64,000 nt of DNA from Methylobacter sp. (GTDB taxonomy: Bacteria > Pseudomonadota > Gammaproteobacteria > Methylococcales > Methylomonadaceae): the NCBI GenBank assembly GCA_028716975.1, contig JAQUOU010000017.1, positions 1-64,000 of the forward strand, read 5' to 3'. Below the pieces are notes generated by a model. The model had not been told where the DNA came from. It saw nothing but the letters and a program-made list of their open reading frames with translations, and made no database searches. Positions 29,717-37,790 of this stretch are shown here, in pieces. The first letter of the stretch is position 1, and the number at the start of each line of letters is the position of its first letter. A program made the position numbers and the translations under genes.

Positions 29717-30379
29717 TCATAGCGCTGATGCCGTCGGAGTTTCCGTAGCGGCGCGGGCTAACAGGTTGCGCACTTCATTATCGGTGGTCTGCGAGAAATC
29801 TTCATACCACATGCCGACAGCGTAAAGTTGCTCCGGTGTATAAGCACAGATGATTTCATCAACTTCACTTTTGAATCCTTCACAGACCGCGAGCGCCGCC
29901 ACCGGCACAGCTACGACAATGGCTGCAGGATTCTGAAGACGCAGAGCCGATACCGCAGCGCGCATAGTCGACCCGGTTGCAAGACCGTCGTCAATCAGGA
30001 TAATTGTGCGATCCTTCACGCTGAATGCACGCCTGTGGTCGCGGTAAAGCTGCTCGCGCCGTTCAAGCTCCCGCTGCTCCTGTGCGGCAACGGCGTCAAT
30101 TACTTCTTCAGAAATATGAAATTGATTCACTACATCGTCATTGAGGACGCGTATATTTCCCGAAGCAAGCGCGCCCATTGCCAGCTCTTTGTGGCTAGGC
30201 AAGCCCAGTTTACGCACCATGAATATATCGAGTGGCGCATTGAGTGCCTGAGCCACTTCAAAAGCGACAGGCACGCCGCCGCGCGGCAAGGCCAGCACCA
30301 GTACATCGGTTCGATTGGCGTATACCATCAGCTTATTAACCAGCACTTGCCCTGCCTCTTCGCGATTCCGGAATCTCAT
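29717..30379 (-). CDS. Phosphoribosyltransferase-domain protein
   Basis: This 220-residue protein has a type I phosphoribosyltransferase fold with the PRPP loop IILIDDGLATGSTM (about residues 125-138) and LALPRGGVPVAFEVA at the N-terminus. The substrate base is unknown. GGAGGACA precedes the ATG at 30379. The trio hydrolase-phosphoribosyltransferase-esterase on one strand is a recurring neighbourhood in environmental proteobacteria, which suggests a shared but uncharacterised role. Confidence 0.88.
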   Translation of the reverse strand: MRFRNREEAGQVLVNKLMVYANRTDVLVLALPRGGVPVAFEVAQALNAPLDIFMVRKLGLPSHKELAMGALASGNIRVLNDDVVNQFHISEEVIDAVAAQEQRELERREQLYRDHRRAFSVKDRTIILIDDGLATGSTMRAAVSALRLQNPAAIVVAVPVAALAVCEGFKSEVDEIICAYTPEQLYAVGMWYEDFSQTTDNEVRNLLARAATETPTASAL

Positions 30380-30486
30380 GAGTTGTCCTCCGCTTAATAA
30401 TTTATGCTCAGTCTCTGAGCCTTTATAATATTGCCTGCTTCTTACTATTTTGCCCTGACAATATTGAGTTCACCTTCAGTGCTGAA

Positions 30487-31185
30487 TCAGGGCTGCAAGT
30501 GCCGCTGAAACCAGTCAGCCGCCAGCTCCGCGACTTTATCAAGCGTTCCAGGCTCTTCAAACAAGTGGGTGGCGCCCGGCACGATCTGAAGCGCCTTCTC
30601 GCAGGTCATCTGTGCATAGGCGTCTTTATTCAAATCAATTACTTGCTCATCGAATCCGCCGACAATAAGCAGTGTAGGCGCTTTGACTTCGGCGAGCGCC
30701 GGCCCCGCCAAATCAGGCCGTCCTCCGCGGGATACTATAGCGCCAACGCGGGTGCCCAATGCTGCGGCTGCCATAAGTGCTGCCCCTCCACCCGTACTTG
30801 CGCCAAAGTAACCAAGACGCAAATGTTCCGGATGAGCCTGTTTATTAATCCATTCTGTCGATTCCTCCAGCCATCGGCTTGCATGCATGAGCCGCTTTGC
30901 AAGTAAATCGATATCAAACCGGAGATGGCGCGTGTGAAAGTCTACGCTCTCTTCCTGGGGAGTCAGCAAATCCAGCAGCAATGTGCCCATGCCCGATGTA
31001 CGAAGCATCTGCGCAACGAATTGATTGCGCGGGCTGTGACGGCTACTGCCGCTGCCATGCGCAAAGAGAACGACCCCGCGCGCATCCTGCGGCAGAATTA
31101 ACTCGCCTTCTAAAGTGACTTTATCAGCAAGTATGTGAATAGTCGCCGACCATATATCGGTTAATTTTGTCTTTGTTATACCCAT
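30487..31185 (-). CDS. Alpha/beta hydrolase, dienelactone-hydrolase-like
   Basis: This 232-residue cytoplasmic alpha/beta hydrolase has the oxyanion segment VVLFAHGSGSSRHSPRN near residue 36. The nucleophile Ser lies in LGYFGASTGGGAAL. The Asp is in IVGGFDEQVIDLN and the His in VPGATHLFEEPG, which completes the triad. The substrate is unknown. It lies 107 nt upstream of the phosphoribosyltransferase gene on the same strand and is probably the first gene of the trio. Confidence 0.86.
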   Translation of the reverse strand: MGITKTKLTDIWSATIHILADKVTLEGELILPQDARGVVLFAHGSGSSRHSPRNQFVAQMLRTSGMGTLLLDLLTPQEESVDFHTRHLRFDIDLLAKRLMHASRWLEESTEWINKQAHPEHLRLGYFGASTGGGAALMAAAALGTRVGAIVSRGGRPDLAGPALAEVKAPTLLIVGGFDEQVIDLNKDAYAQMTCEKALQIVPGATHLFEEPGTLDKVAELAADWFQRHLQP

Positions 31186-31271
31186 TTAGCCCTCGCCTTT
31201 AAAAATGGATTATTTTGATTGAACCAGAAATCAAGGAAATAAAATATTGGTACAAATACCTATCCAATAAT

Positions 31272-31494
31272 CTTAAGGAAGCTCTGAATAAGTTGATTCT
31301 GTTGATGATTCGTCAAGGCTCTCCTGAGTGCAATCGAAGGGGCTTTCCTGAGGGTAGCCGAAGGGCTCACCACGAACGGAAGCCACCCAAACCGTTCGTC
31401 CTGAGCCTGTCGAAGGAAGCCTGTCGAAGGAAGCCTGTCGAAGGAAGTCTGTCGAAGGAAGCCTGGCTACGGACTTATTCAGAATTTCCTTAAG
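31272..31494. repeat. Miniature element, TTAAGG-end family, variant with 14-bp tandem repeats
   Basis: The outer inverted repeats, TTAAGGAAGCTCTGAATAAG at 31273 and its complement ending at 31493, differ at two positions in 22 bp including flanking C/G. The interior carries REP motifs and a tandem array. It lies between the divergent hydrolase gene and the tail of the DUF1269-like gene. Confidence 0.7.
31406..31461. repeat. Four tandem copies of a 14-bp unit
   Basis: The unit CCTGTCGAAGGAAG occurs four times head to tail (31406, 31420, 31434, 31448); the last copy has one change (TCTGTC). The unit is half of the REP motif, so it probably grew by slippage or unequal exchange inside the element. 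Confidence 0.85.
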
Positions 31495-31598
31495 TTTCAA
31501 CATGATAAAAAGATAAGATGAGCGGTTACCGGCTACCTCTTCTGTTGGCAAATAGCAGGTAGAGGTGTCTACACGACGGCCCAGGAAGAATACTTTTA

Positions 31599-32102
31599 TC
31601 AATAACCCGGCGGAAGAATCGGCTCCAGACCCTCAAATTCCGCATCCGGATGGTGTTTTATTACCGATTGCTTGATATCTTCTATTTGGTCTTTTGGAAT
31701 ATCGAGTAACACCAGCAGCTTGCCTTGCTCGATCTCCTCTTCAAACTTTTTTAATCTGGAATTGCCCACGCTCATTCCGATTAAACCGGCCGCCAGCGAA
31801 GCAATCGTCGCACTCGCCATAAGAATGCCCAAAACCGGCCCTCCGGCAATCGCGAAACCCGCAAAGCGCAAACCAACTAATCCCGCTAATAACCCTGTTG
31901 TGCCGCCTAAGACGGCTCCCCTTTCCACTGCCGGAATAAAATCTGTTTTTATGGATACCCCTGCTTCAGGCAGATCTCCAAGCGGCGTATCTCTTTTCGC
32001 TAATATATGCATATGATGGTCTTCTATGCCTTTAGATCTAAGCTCTTCGACAATTTTATGGGTAGTTTCAATATCGGGAGCTAAAAAGTAAATTCTTCTC
32101 AT
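31599..32102 (-). CDS. Glycine-rich membrane protein, stress-protein-like
   Basis: This is a 167-residue protein from ATG 32102, which has AGGAG 8 nt upstream; upstream in-frame starts lack such a site. The N-terminus (RRIYFLAPDIETTHKIVEEL, then HMHILAKRD) resembles the small alpha/beta domain of YflT/DUF1269-like stress proteins. A long glycine/alanine-rich hydrophobic hairpin (residues ~60-115) could insert in the membrane. The C-terminus has a second alpha/beta piece (LLVLLDIPKDQIEDIKQ). The function is unknown. Confidence 0.7.
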   Translation of the reverse strand: MRRIYFLAPDIETTHKIVEELRSKGIEDHHMHILAKRDTPLGDLPEAGVSIKTDFIPAVERGAVLGGTTGLLAGLVGLRFAGFAIAGGPVLGILMASATIASLAAGLIGMSVGNSRLKKFEEEIEQGKLLVLLDIPKDQIEDIKQSVIKHHPDAEFEGLEPILPPGY

Positions 32103-32300
32103 GATTTTTCTCCTCTTGACTTCCACTAATAAATTGGAATTCATTCTTACCTGAGTAGAAAAAAGCGGACTGATATAGTTCAAGCTTTTTTTCAGGCCGG
32201 CCAAAGATCAGGATGAAGAAGCCTCATCCGAATTAACGCCAGTGAAATGAACCATACAATGTTAAAATAATAAAATTTTAATCTCAAAACCTCTCAAACG

Positions 32301-33341
32301 ATGAGAATGTATTATTACGCCCTGCCATTTAATCTGCTGGTTATACTAGCTTTAACATTAATAATTCCCGCTTGTTCCAAGCCTGAAGAAGTACAAAAAA
32401 TTGGCGGCTTTGCGCAAGGCACGACTTATCACGTCAGTTTCTGGCTAGACCCGGCTACTGATACGAAAGCGGTCAAACAGGCTGTAGACGCCGAATTCAG
32501 CCGCCTGGATCAGCAGCTTTCCAATTACCGGAAAGATTCCGTCATCGAACAGTTCAATGCTAAAAGCAGTACTGAATCCCAATCAGTGGGTGAGGAAGTT
32601 GTTGCCCTGGTTGAGCAGGCTCGACTAGTCAGCCAAGCTAGCGGCGGCTGTTACGACCTGACTACCAAACCGCTGTTTGGGCTTTGGGGATTCCGTGGCG
32701 ATAAACTAACGCCGCCGGATGAGGCAGCATTGCAGGCGACGCTAAAACAGGTTGGCTTTGCCCAAATCGAGGTGGTTGACGCGACTCATCTGCGTAAACA
32801 AATTCCAGCTCTGGAGGTTGATCTTTCCTCTATTGCCCAGGGCTATAGCGTGAAGCGTATCGCTGCCTTGCTTGAAAAACAGGGTATTGAAAACTATCTG
32901 GTTGAAATTGGCGGCGAACTGCAAACGCGAGGTAAAAAGCCCGGCGACCTGCCTTGGCGTGTGGCGCTTGAAAAGCCGCTGTCCGGCGAAAGAACCATGC
33001 AGAAAGTAATTACTATCAAGCAGACTGAACCGTTGGCCGTAATGACCTCCGGCACCTACCGGCATTTTTTTGATTTGAACGGCAAGCGTTACAGCCATAT
33101 TCTGGATGCCAGAACCGGCAAACCGGTCGATCATGAAACAGTATCGGTAACCGTGCTTCATGCTGATCCTACACAAGCCGATGCCTGGTCTACGGCATTG
33201 TTATGCCTCGGGCGTGAAGCGGGTATCGAAGCTGCTAACAAGGCCGGTATTGCCGCCTTGTTCATCGAACAGCAAGGCGATGCCTTTAACGAGTATAACA
33301 GCGCGCCGATGGCTGCTTTGAATCAGGTTACAATAGAATAG
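32301..33341 (+). CDS. apbE: FAD:protein FMN transferase ApbE
   Basis: ApbE attaches FMN covalently to threonine residues of partner proteins such as Rnf/Nqr subunits, in the periplasm. The 346-residue protein has an N-terminal hydrophobic helix ending in IIPAC, a probable though imperfect lipobox. Family motifs are present: GTTYHVSFW, LDLTT-like YDLTTKPLFGLWGF, VDLSSIAQGYSVKRIA, LVEIGGELQTRG, the metal-site SGTYRHFF and SHILDARTGKPV, and ADAWSTALLCLG. No flavinylated partner is encoded nearby. A repeat element starts one base after its stop codon. Confidence 0.93.
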   Translation: MRMYYYALPFNLLVILALTLIIPACSKPEEVQKIGGFAQGTTYHVSFWLDPATDTKAVKQAVDAEFSRLDQQLSNYRKDSVIEQFNAKSSTESQSVGEEVVALVEQARLVSQASGGCYDLTTKPLFGLWGFRGDKLTPPDEAALQATLKQVGFAQIEVVDATHLRKQIPALEVDLSSIAQGYSVKRIAALLEKQGIENYLVEIGGELQTRGKKPGDLPWRVALEKPLSGERTMQKVITIKQTEPLAVMTSGTYRHFFDLNGKRYSHILDARTGKPVDHETVSVTVLHADPTQADAWSTALLCLGREAGIEAANKAGIAALFIEQQGDAFNEYNSAPMAALNQVTIE

Positions 33342-33342
33342 T

Positions 33343-33602
33343 TTAAGGGAACCTCTAAAAATTATCCGTTCATGCTTTGACAAGGCTCTCCTGAGCAGTG
33401 GCGAAGGGGCTCTCCTGAGTTTATCGAAGTCTGTCATGAGCCCTTCGGCTACGCTCAGGAGAGCTCCTTCGATAAACTCAGGAGAGCCTTGTCGAATGGG
33501 GCTCAGCACGAACGGATAAGTCACTGATTTTAATGAATCACCGTTCGTCCTGAGCTTGTCGAAGGAAGTTTGTCGAAGTGCGATTTTTAGAGGTTCCTTT
33601 AA
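33343..33602. repeat. Miniature element, TTAAGG-end family, copy 2, with multiple REP units
   Basis: This 260-bp element has 20-bp inverted ends, TTAAGGGAACCTCTAAAAAT (33343-33362) and its complement (33583-33602), with one mismatch. The interior contains several REP half-sites in both orientations (GGCTCTCCTGAG, CTCAGGAGAGC, GCTCAGCACGAACGG, CCGTTCGTCCTGAGC), so it can form nested stems. It starts immediately after the apbE stop codon and could form its mRNA 3' end. Confidence 0.78.
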
Positions 33603-33689
33603 GGCAGTAACCTTTAAGTGTGAGTTTACTCAACCTGTGCAGCCATACCCGCATAAGCGGAACATCAACTTCAAACATCTGGAAACAAC

Positions 33690-34052
33690 ATGATTAAAAT
33701 TTTTCACCTTGCCTTTGTGTTAATCTCCATTTTCAGTTTTGTTGGCAGAGTTATTCTTTCAGAAATCCAGCCTGAAATGCTTAAACAAAAAGTGCTCAAA
33801 ATAGCGCCTCATGTTATCAATACCTTATTATTGCTAAGCGGCTTTATTCTGGTTATTCAGGGCCAATGGCTTTCGGGAGAGTACGGCTGGATTATCGCCA
33901 AGCTTCTGGGAGTATTGGCATATATCGGTTTAGGCATCGTAGCTCTGCGCAGTCAAGGTACTGCGCGATGGCTGGCTTTTGCCGGTGCGATCGTCTGTTT
34001 TGTCTATATCGGTATTGTCGCCGTTACCAAAAATGCATTGTTCTTTTTATGA
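33690..34052 (+). CDS. SirB-like small membrane protein
   Basis: This 120-residue inner-membrane protein has four hydrophobic segments and the SirB family pattern: an N-terminal LAFVLISIFSFVGR, the central KIAPHVINTLLLLSGFIL and KLLGVLAYIGLGIVALR. The name derives from Salmonella invasion regulation, but chromosomal homologues are widespread and their function is unknown. It ends 14 nt from the convergent phosphorylase-like gene. Confidence 0.82.
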   Translation: MIKIFHLAFVLISIFSFVGRVILSEIQPEMLKQKVLKIAPHVINTLLLLSGFILVIQGQWLSGEYGWIIAKLLGVLAYIGLGIVALRSQGTARWLAFAGAIVCFVYIGIVAVTKNALFFL

Positions 34053-34066
34053 TTCAGTAAATGATG

Positions 34067-34903
34067 TTACAAATAAAAATCCCTGTTACTTATCTGCTGA
34101 TCCAGCCGGCGTAAAACATCTTTGCCCGTTTGCAGTGGAACATCGCCAAAAACAGGCGCCTGGTGATGAGTTAATGCGCTCCAACGGGACAACCGGCTTT
34201 TTAATTGAAGCTGTTCGCTGGCTGTAAAATGATATTGTTGTATAAGCTGATCAAATATTTTCTGTTCAGGCGTTGCAATCAGCTCCGCCAGCCGGCTCAA
34301 TTCCGCCAGTAAGACTTTAATCGTCAATACATGCTCGGCGATTAACGAGGAAACCTGTTTTGGCTGGATATTTTCCGCGGACGATAATTTATTGTCCGAA
34401 ATAACTTTAAGGCACTGAATCAGTTCTCCTGAAGAAAAACGCACTGCTGTTTCATAAAATGCTGAGGCTTCCATGTCGCAAAGAGGTTGCTGATCATAGC
34501 TTAGCTGAGGTCTTGACGCCGTTTGAATTCCGGCGGTGGCGCAAGGCGGCTTAAAAACCAAGGGCGGATAATAATTTCTTTTACTGTCAAAATCGGAAAT
34601 TTTATCGATTAAAAACAGGCTGCCTAATAGGTGATCTTTATGTCCGGCTATGCCGATATTAAGCAGAACCGGATTCTCAACCAAACCAAACAGGGCTTGT
34701 GTAAAAGCAACGCCGGCGGCCATTGCGCTTTTCCCGGGTCCGGTTACAGTCAGGCAAATGTCATGATTAAAATAAACGGCGAACGGTTGCACAGCAGTAG
34801 CTTTCTTTAAAGCCAAGTGTTCGACCAACGGTTTAGCTTCGCACGGCAGCGCGGTGTAAATAAAAATCCTGGATGATTTTTGTTGTTTAATAATGAAGGG
34901 CAT
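34067..34903 (-). CDS. Nucleoside phosphorylase/nucleosidase-like protein
   Basis: This 278-residue protein has a PNP/UDP-phosphorylase superfamily fold: an N-terminal strand (RIFIYTALPCEAKPLVEHL), the glycine-rich LTVTGPGKSAMAAGVAFT, NIGIAGHKDHLLGSLFLIDKI and the active-site-type CDMEASAFYETAVRF with KVISDN. About 60 residues of helical C-terminal extension are not part of the core. It resembles MTA/SAH nucleosidases, but the substrate is not clear. It lies convergent to the SirB-like gene. Confidence 0.75.
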   Translation of the reverse strand: MPFIIKQQKSSRIFIYTALPCEAKPLVEHLALKKATAVQPFAVYFNHDICLTVTGPGKSAMAAGVAFTQALFGLVENPVLLNIGIAGHKDHLLGSLFLIDKISDFDSKRNYYPPLVFKPPCATAGIQTASRPQLSYDQQPLCDMEASAFYETAVRFSSGELIQCLKVISDNKLSSAENIQPKQVSSLIAEHVLTIKVLLAELSRLAELIATPEQKIFDQLIQQYHFTASEQLQLKSRLSRWSALTHHQAPVFGDVPLQTGKDVLRRLDQQISNRDFYL

Positions 34904-35042
34904 TGGCCTGTTGTTAAATTATCCGGCATTCATTAAAGAATCTCTGCTTAAGTCCTTAACCAGAGCGCTCCTGAGCACAGGCGAACCATGAAGGAAGTCA
35001 ACTTCCTCGATTTCTCCAGGCTCACCGCTTGACGGCGGCTCG

Positions 35043-35145
35043 CCTAACGTTTACCATCTGTCTGCACGTTAAATCTCTATTCTTTTCAGACGCATAGGGC
35101 TTTGGGTGCAGTCACTACGCCACGACTATTGTCGCAGAGTTAGGT
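35043..35145 (+). other. attC-like sequence upstream of the lectin gene (weak)
   Basis: GCCTAAC at 35043-35049 fits the integron R'' consensus RYYYAAC, and GTTAGGT at 35139-35145 fits the R' consensus GTTRRRY. They are about 100 bp apart, within the range for attC sites. The inner arms pair poorly, no second site follows the gene, and no integrase is in the window. It may be a remnant or chance. Confidence 0.25.
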
Positions 35146-35169
35146 GTTCATTCAAATGAGGAGGTATGT

Positions 35170-35763
35170 ATGAAGCCCTCAATTTTTCTGTTAGTCTCAC
35201 TTTTATGGTGTTTCTCATTATACGCCGCAGAACTCGAAGAGTCTGTCCTATCTCAGCTATCGAAGCAGGGGGGATTTTTGACGTTTAAGAATGTCAAGTC
35301 CGGCTATTGCATCGGGGTGAAAAATGCAAGCACGAATAACGGCGCGTATATCCAACAGTTTAAGTGCGATTTATCTGGCGGAACTCACCCTAACAACCAA
35401 CACTGGATACCCGCACAAGGCACTTGTGTTAAGGGCGCTTTTTGTTTTTTAGAAAATCAGAAGAGACCTAGTCAGAACCGTCGTAATTGCATGGGCGTGG
35501 ACAAGGGAAGTAGCAAACCTTTTGCCAATATTCGGCAGTTTAAGTGTGACAAGCGGGCAAATCAGAAATGGAAATTTGTAGCTGACAGCGGCGGCGTGTT
35601 CATCCAGAATTTCGACGGCCTTTGTATCGGTGTAGATCGGGCAATGGTGAATATCGGTGCTCAGCTAAAACAGTTCCGTTGCGACTTTGGGGGCGGCCAC
35701 CGGAACAACCAGCATTGGAGAGTGTGTGCCGGGCCTCAAAACTCGGGGGATTGTGTGGAGTAA
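35170..35763 (+). CDS. Secreted ricin-type beta-trefoil lectin protein
   Basis: This 197-residue protein starts with a signal peptide (MKPSIFLLVSLLWCFSLYAA). The mature part is one RICIN-type trefoil with three similar repeats: YCIGVKNASTNNGAYIQQFK...NNQHW, CMGVDKGSSKPFANIRQFK...NQKW and CIGVDRAMVNIGAQLKQFR...NNQHW. Each has the QxF and QxW-like core and cysteine pairs. It probably binds sugars outside the cell; no enzyme domain is attached. AGGAGG precedes the start. Upstream sequence resembles a degenerate attC site, so acquisition by transfer is possible. Confidence 0.85.
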   Translation: MKPSIFLLVSLLWCFSLYAAELEESVLSQLSKQGGFLTFKNVKSGYCIGVKNASTNNGAYIQQFKCDLSGGTHPNNQHWIPAQGTCVKGAFCFLENQKRPSQNRRNCMGVDKGSSKPFANIRQFKCDKRANQKWKFVADSGGVFIQNFDGLCIGVDRAMVNIGAQLKQFRCDFGGGHRNNQHWRVCAGPQNSGDCVE

Positions 35764-35939
35764 GCTTTGCCGGCGTCGGGCAGTTTGCCGCGGCGCGGCA
35801 GGATATAAGTAGTCGGCGGCCTTTTGACCTTTGACCGCATTGCAAGCACGAGGAGTACTTAAACTGCCCATTTTTAGTCAAGCAGGCCAATTAAAACTGT
35901 AATAAGATAATGACAGTTTCCATTTTGAAAGGGTCTGTC

Positions 35940-36275
35940 ATGCGCCGCTTAATTCTGCTTAGTTTACTTGCCTTCCCGGCCTTTGCCGTTGATGAGAAAC
36001 CGCCCAGACTTGACCCCGTGCCGGAAGTGCCCGAGCCGCCTATGCCGGTGCAAAGCGGTGAAAACCTTGAGCCTGATATTACCATTATTCGCCGCGGTAA
36101 AAAAACCATCCAGGAATACCGCCGGGGCAACAAGCTTTATATGATAAAAGTGATACCGGATATCGGGCCACCTTATTACTTTATCGATTCGGATGGCGAC
36201 GGCACCATGGATATTCGCGGCAATGATCTGGACAGGGGTAAAAATATTAATATGTGGAAATTATTGGAATGGTGA
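35940..36275 (+). CDS. DUF2782 family small exported protein
   Basis: This 111-residue protein from ATG 35940 (AAGGG upstream) has a short signal peptide (LILLSLLAFPAFAVDEKP), then a proline-rich stretch (RLDPVPEVPEPPMPV) and the conserved DITIIRRGKKTIQEYRRGNK and YYFIDSDGDGTMDIRG. This matches the DUF2782 family of gammaproteobacteria, whose role is unknown. An upstream in-frame ATG at 35910 would spoil the signal peptide. Confidence 0.8.
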   Translation: MRRLILLSLLAFPAFAVDEKPPRLDPVPEVPEPPMPVQSGENLEPDITIIRRGKKTIQEYRRGNKLYMIKVIPDIGPPYYFIDSDGDGTMDIRGNDLDRGKNINMWKLLEW

Positions 36276-36335
36276 GCTTTATTTGTGCCTGTGTTATCGG
36301 CGCAACAAGAATGCCGATAATTCATTTCTGCATAG

Positions 36336-36482
36336 TTCTACTTTGTCAGATTTCATCATCACATCTTCCAAGATCGTCATTCCGGCATGGATTCATGGAT
36401 GGATTTGAGCTTGGCATCCATGGCGCTGGATACCCGCTCCCGGCGGGTATGACGGGCCTGCGTATAATCTGACAAAGTAGAA
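36336..36482. mobile_element. MITE with TTCTACTTTGTCAGATTA ends, copy 2
   Basis: This 147-bp element has the left end TTCTACTTTGTCAGATTT (36336) and the right end TAATCTGACAAAGTAGAA (to 36482). The 4-bp direct repeats ATAG at 36332-36335 and 36483-36486 are target duplications. The interior contains CGTCATTCCGGCATGGATTC and CCCGGCGGGTATGACGGG. It lies 14 nt from the 3' end of the fructosamine kinase gene. Confidence 0.85.
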
Positions 36483-36496
36483 ATAGTCACAAAATT

Positions 36497-37378
36497 TTAA
36501 CTGATTTCAGACCGGATCATTGCAATAGTATTTTCAGCCTGCCTCAAATAGCCGCCGCCAAATAAATTCAGGTGATTCAGAATATGATACAGGTTGTAAA
36601 ATATTTTCCTGACGGCATAGCCCTGATCTAACGACCAAACTTCCTGATAGGCCGCATAAAAATCCTGGCTGAAACCGCCAAATAATTCCGTCATCGCCAA
36701 ATCCGCCTCCCGGTCACCGTAATAACACGCGGGATCAAAAACAACAGGAGAGCCATTTTTATCTACGGCCGCATTGCCGCCCCATAAATCGCCATGCAGC
36801 AATGAAGGCTTAGGCCGGTAATTATAAAACAGGACCTCCATATCGCTTAAAAGCAGCTCTCCATTGGCTTGCAGCTTGCCTCGATAGCCATTGTCTGCGG
36901 CCAGCTTTAATTGATACTCCAGACGCTGCTCCCGCCAAAAGTTCAGCCAGTCATCGCTTTTACTATTAGGCTGTTTGGTGCTGCCTATCGTATTGTCCCG
37001 TTGCCAGCCAAAATAAGGTTGTATTTGCTGATGCATTTGCGCAAGCTGCCGCCCCAGCAAGCGGTCGGAGGCTTTGCTGGATGAACCGAATTCAAGGTTT
37101 TCCAGCGCCAGGAAAGCATGCTCCGCTGTCTTCCCGCAGACAACTGGAGCAGGAACCCTTACGGTTTGAGTATTTGCCATTTCCTGCAAACCAGCAAACT
37201 CGGCTTCAAACATTGTTACTAAATCGGTGCGATTTAACTTGACGAAATAGGTTTCGCCCTCACCTTGCAAGCGAAAAGCGGAATTTATGTCGCCCCCGTG
37301 AATAGCGCGAACTGAACTCACTCTAAACGCCATTCCTGTGGCAATCTCAATTTGTTCTGAAATAAGCTGCCAGTTCAT
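36497..37378 (-). CDS. Fructosamine kinase family protein
   Basis: This 293-residue cytoplasmic kinase of the fructosamine/ketosamine-3-kinase family phosphorylates sugars bound to amines so that they detach. It has an aminoglycoside-phosphotransferase-like fold: GGDINSAFRLQGEGETYFVKLN at the N-terminus with the ATP-binding Lys, the catalytic loop LLHGDLWGGNAAV and the metal-binding FDPACYYGDREADLAM. The length is normal. Two miniature elements of the same family flank the gene (36336-36482 and 37420-37786). Confidence 0.93.
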   Translation of the reverse strand: MNWQLISEQIEIATGMAFRVSSVRAIHGGDINSAFRLQGEGETYFVKLNRTDLVTMFEAEFAGLQEMANTQTVRVPAPVVCGKTAEHAFLALENLEFGSSSKASDRLLGRQLAQMHQQIQPYFGWQRDNTIGSTKQPNSKSDDWLNFWREQRLEYQLKLAADNGYRGKLQANGELLLSDMEVLFYNYRPKPSLLHGDLWGGNAAVDKNGSPVVFDPACYYGDREADLAMTELFGGFSQDFYAAYQEVWSLDQGYAVRKIFYNLYHILNHLNLFGGGYLRQAENTIAMIRSEIS

Positions 37379-37419
37379 AAATTACCTCCACGGTATCTGT
37401 TCAAGATAAACCCGATTAT

Positions 37420-37786
37420 TTCTACTTTGTCAGATTACATGACCACTATTTTCCAAGATCGTCATTCCGGCATGGAGTCACGCCTGGCTTTCCTGCCAGG
37501 AGCCCGTCGGGTCAATGCAAATTCGTTCCAGACGAATTTGTGCCGGACCAATCCGCTCCTGGCGGATTGGGATGTGCATCGCACAGGGCGAAGCCCGAAC
37601 CGCAGGGAGGCGGTGAGCAATCCCGGCCCCACGGATGGAGTTTAAGCTTGCCATCCCCCTGGCACTGGATTCATGCGGGGCTTTCCTGCCCCGCACCCCA
37701 CGGGGTCAATGCCAATCTGTTCCAGACAGATTGGTCCCGCTTCCCGGCGAGTATGATGCACTTGTGCATAATCTGACAAAGTAGAT
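37420..37786. mobile_element. MITE with TTCTACTTTGTCAGATTA ends, copy 3 (long form)
   Basis: This 367-bp element has the left end TTCTACTTTGTCAGATTA (37420) and the right end TAATCTGACAAAGTAGAT (to 37786; last base differs). TTAT at 37416-37419 and 37787-37790 is the target duplication. It contains two similar internal modules (GGCTTTCCTGCC...CGGGTCAATGC...CGTTCCAGACG and GGGCTTTCCTGCC...GGGGTCAATGCC...TGTTCCAGACAG), which suggests an internal duplication or nested insertion. It has no credible reading frame. Confidence 0.82.
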
Positions 37787-37790
37787 TTAT

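Noticed and set aside
31406-31461. Possible CRISPR array
   Set aside because: Repeats are 14 bp and directly adjacent with no spacers, and no cas genes are present.
31215-31493. Reading frame of 92 codons
   Set aside because: Mostly repeat sequence (the TTAAGG-end element and 14-bp tandem array), so coding is unlikely.
35664-35871. Minus-strand frames over the lectin gene
   Set aside because: Shadow frames of a gene with a signal peptide and clear trefoil repeats on the plus strand.
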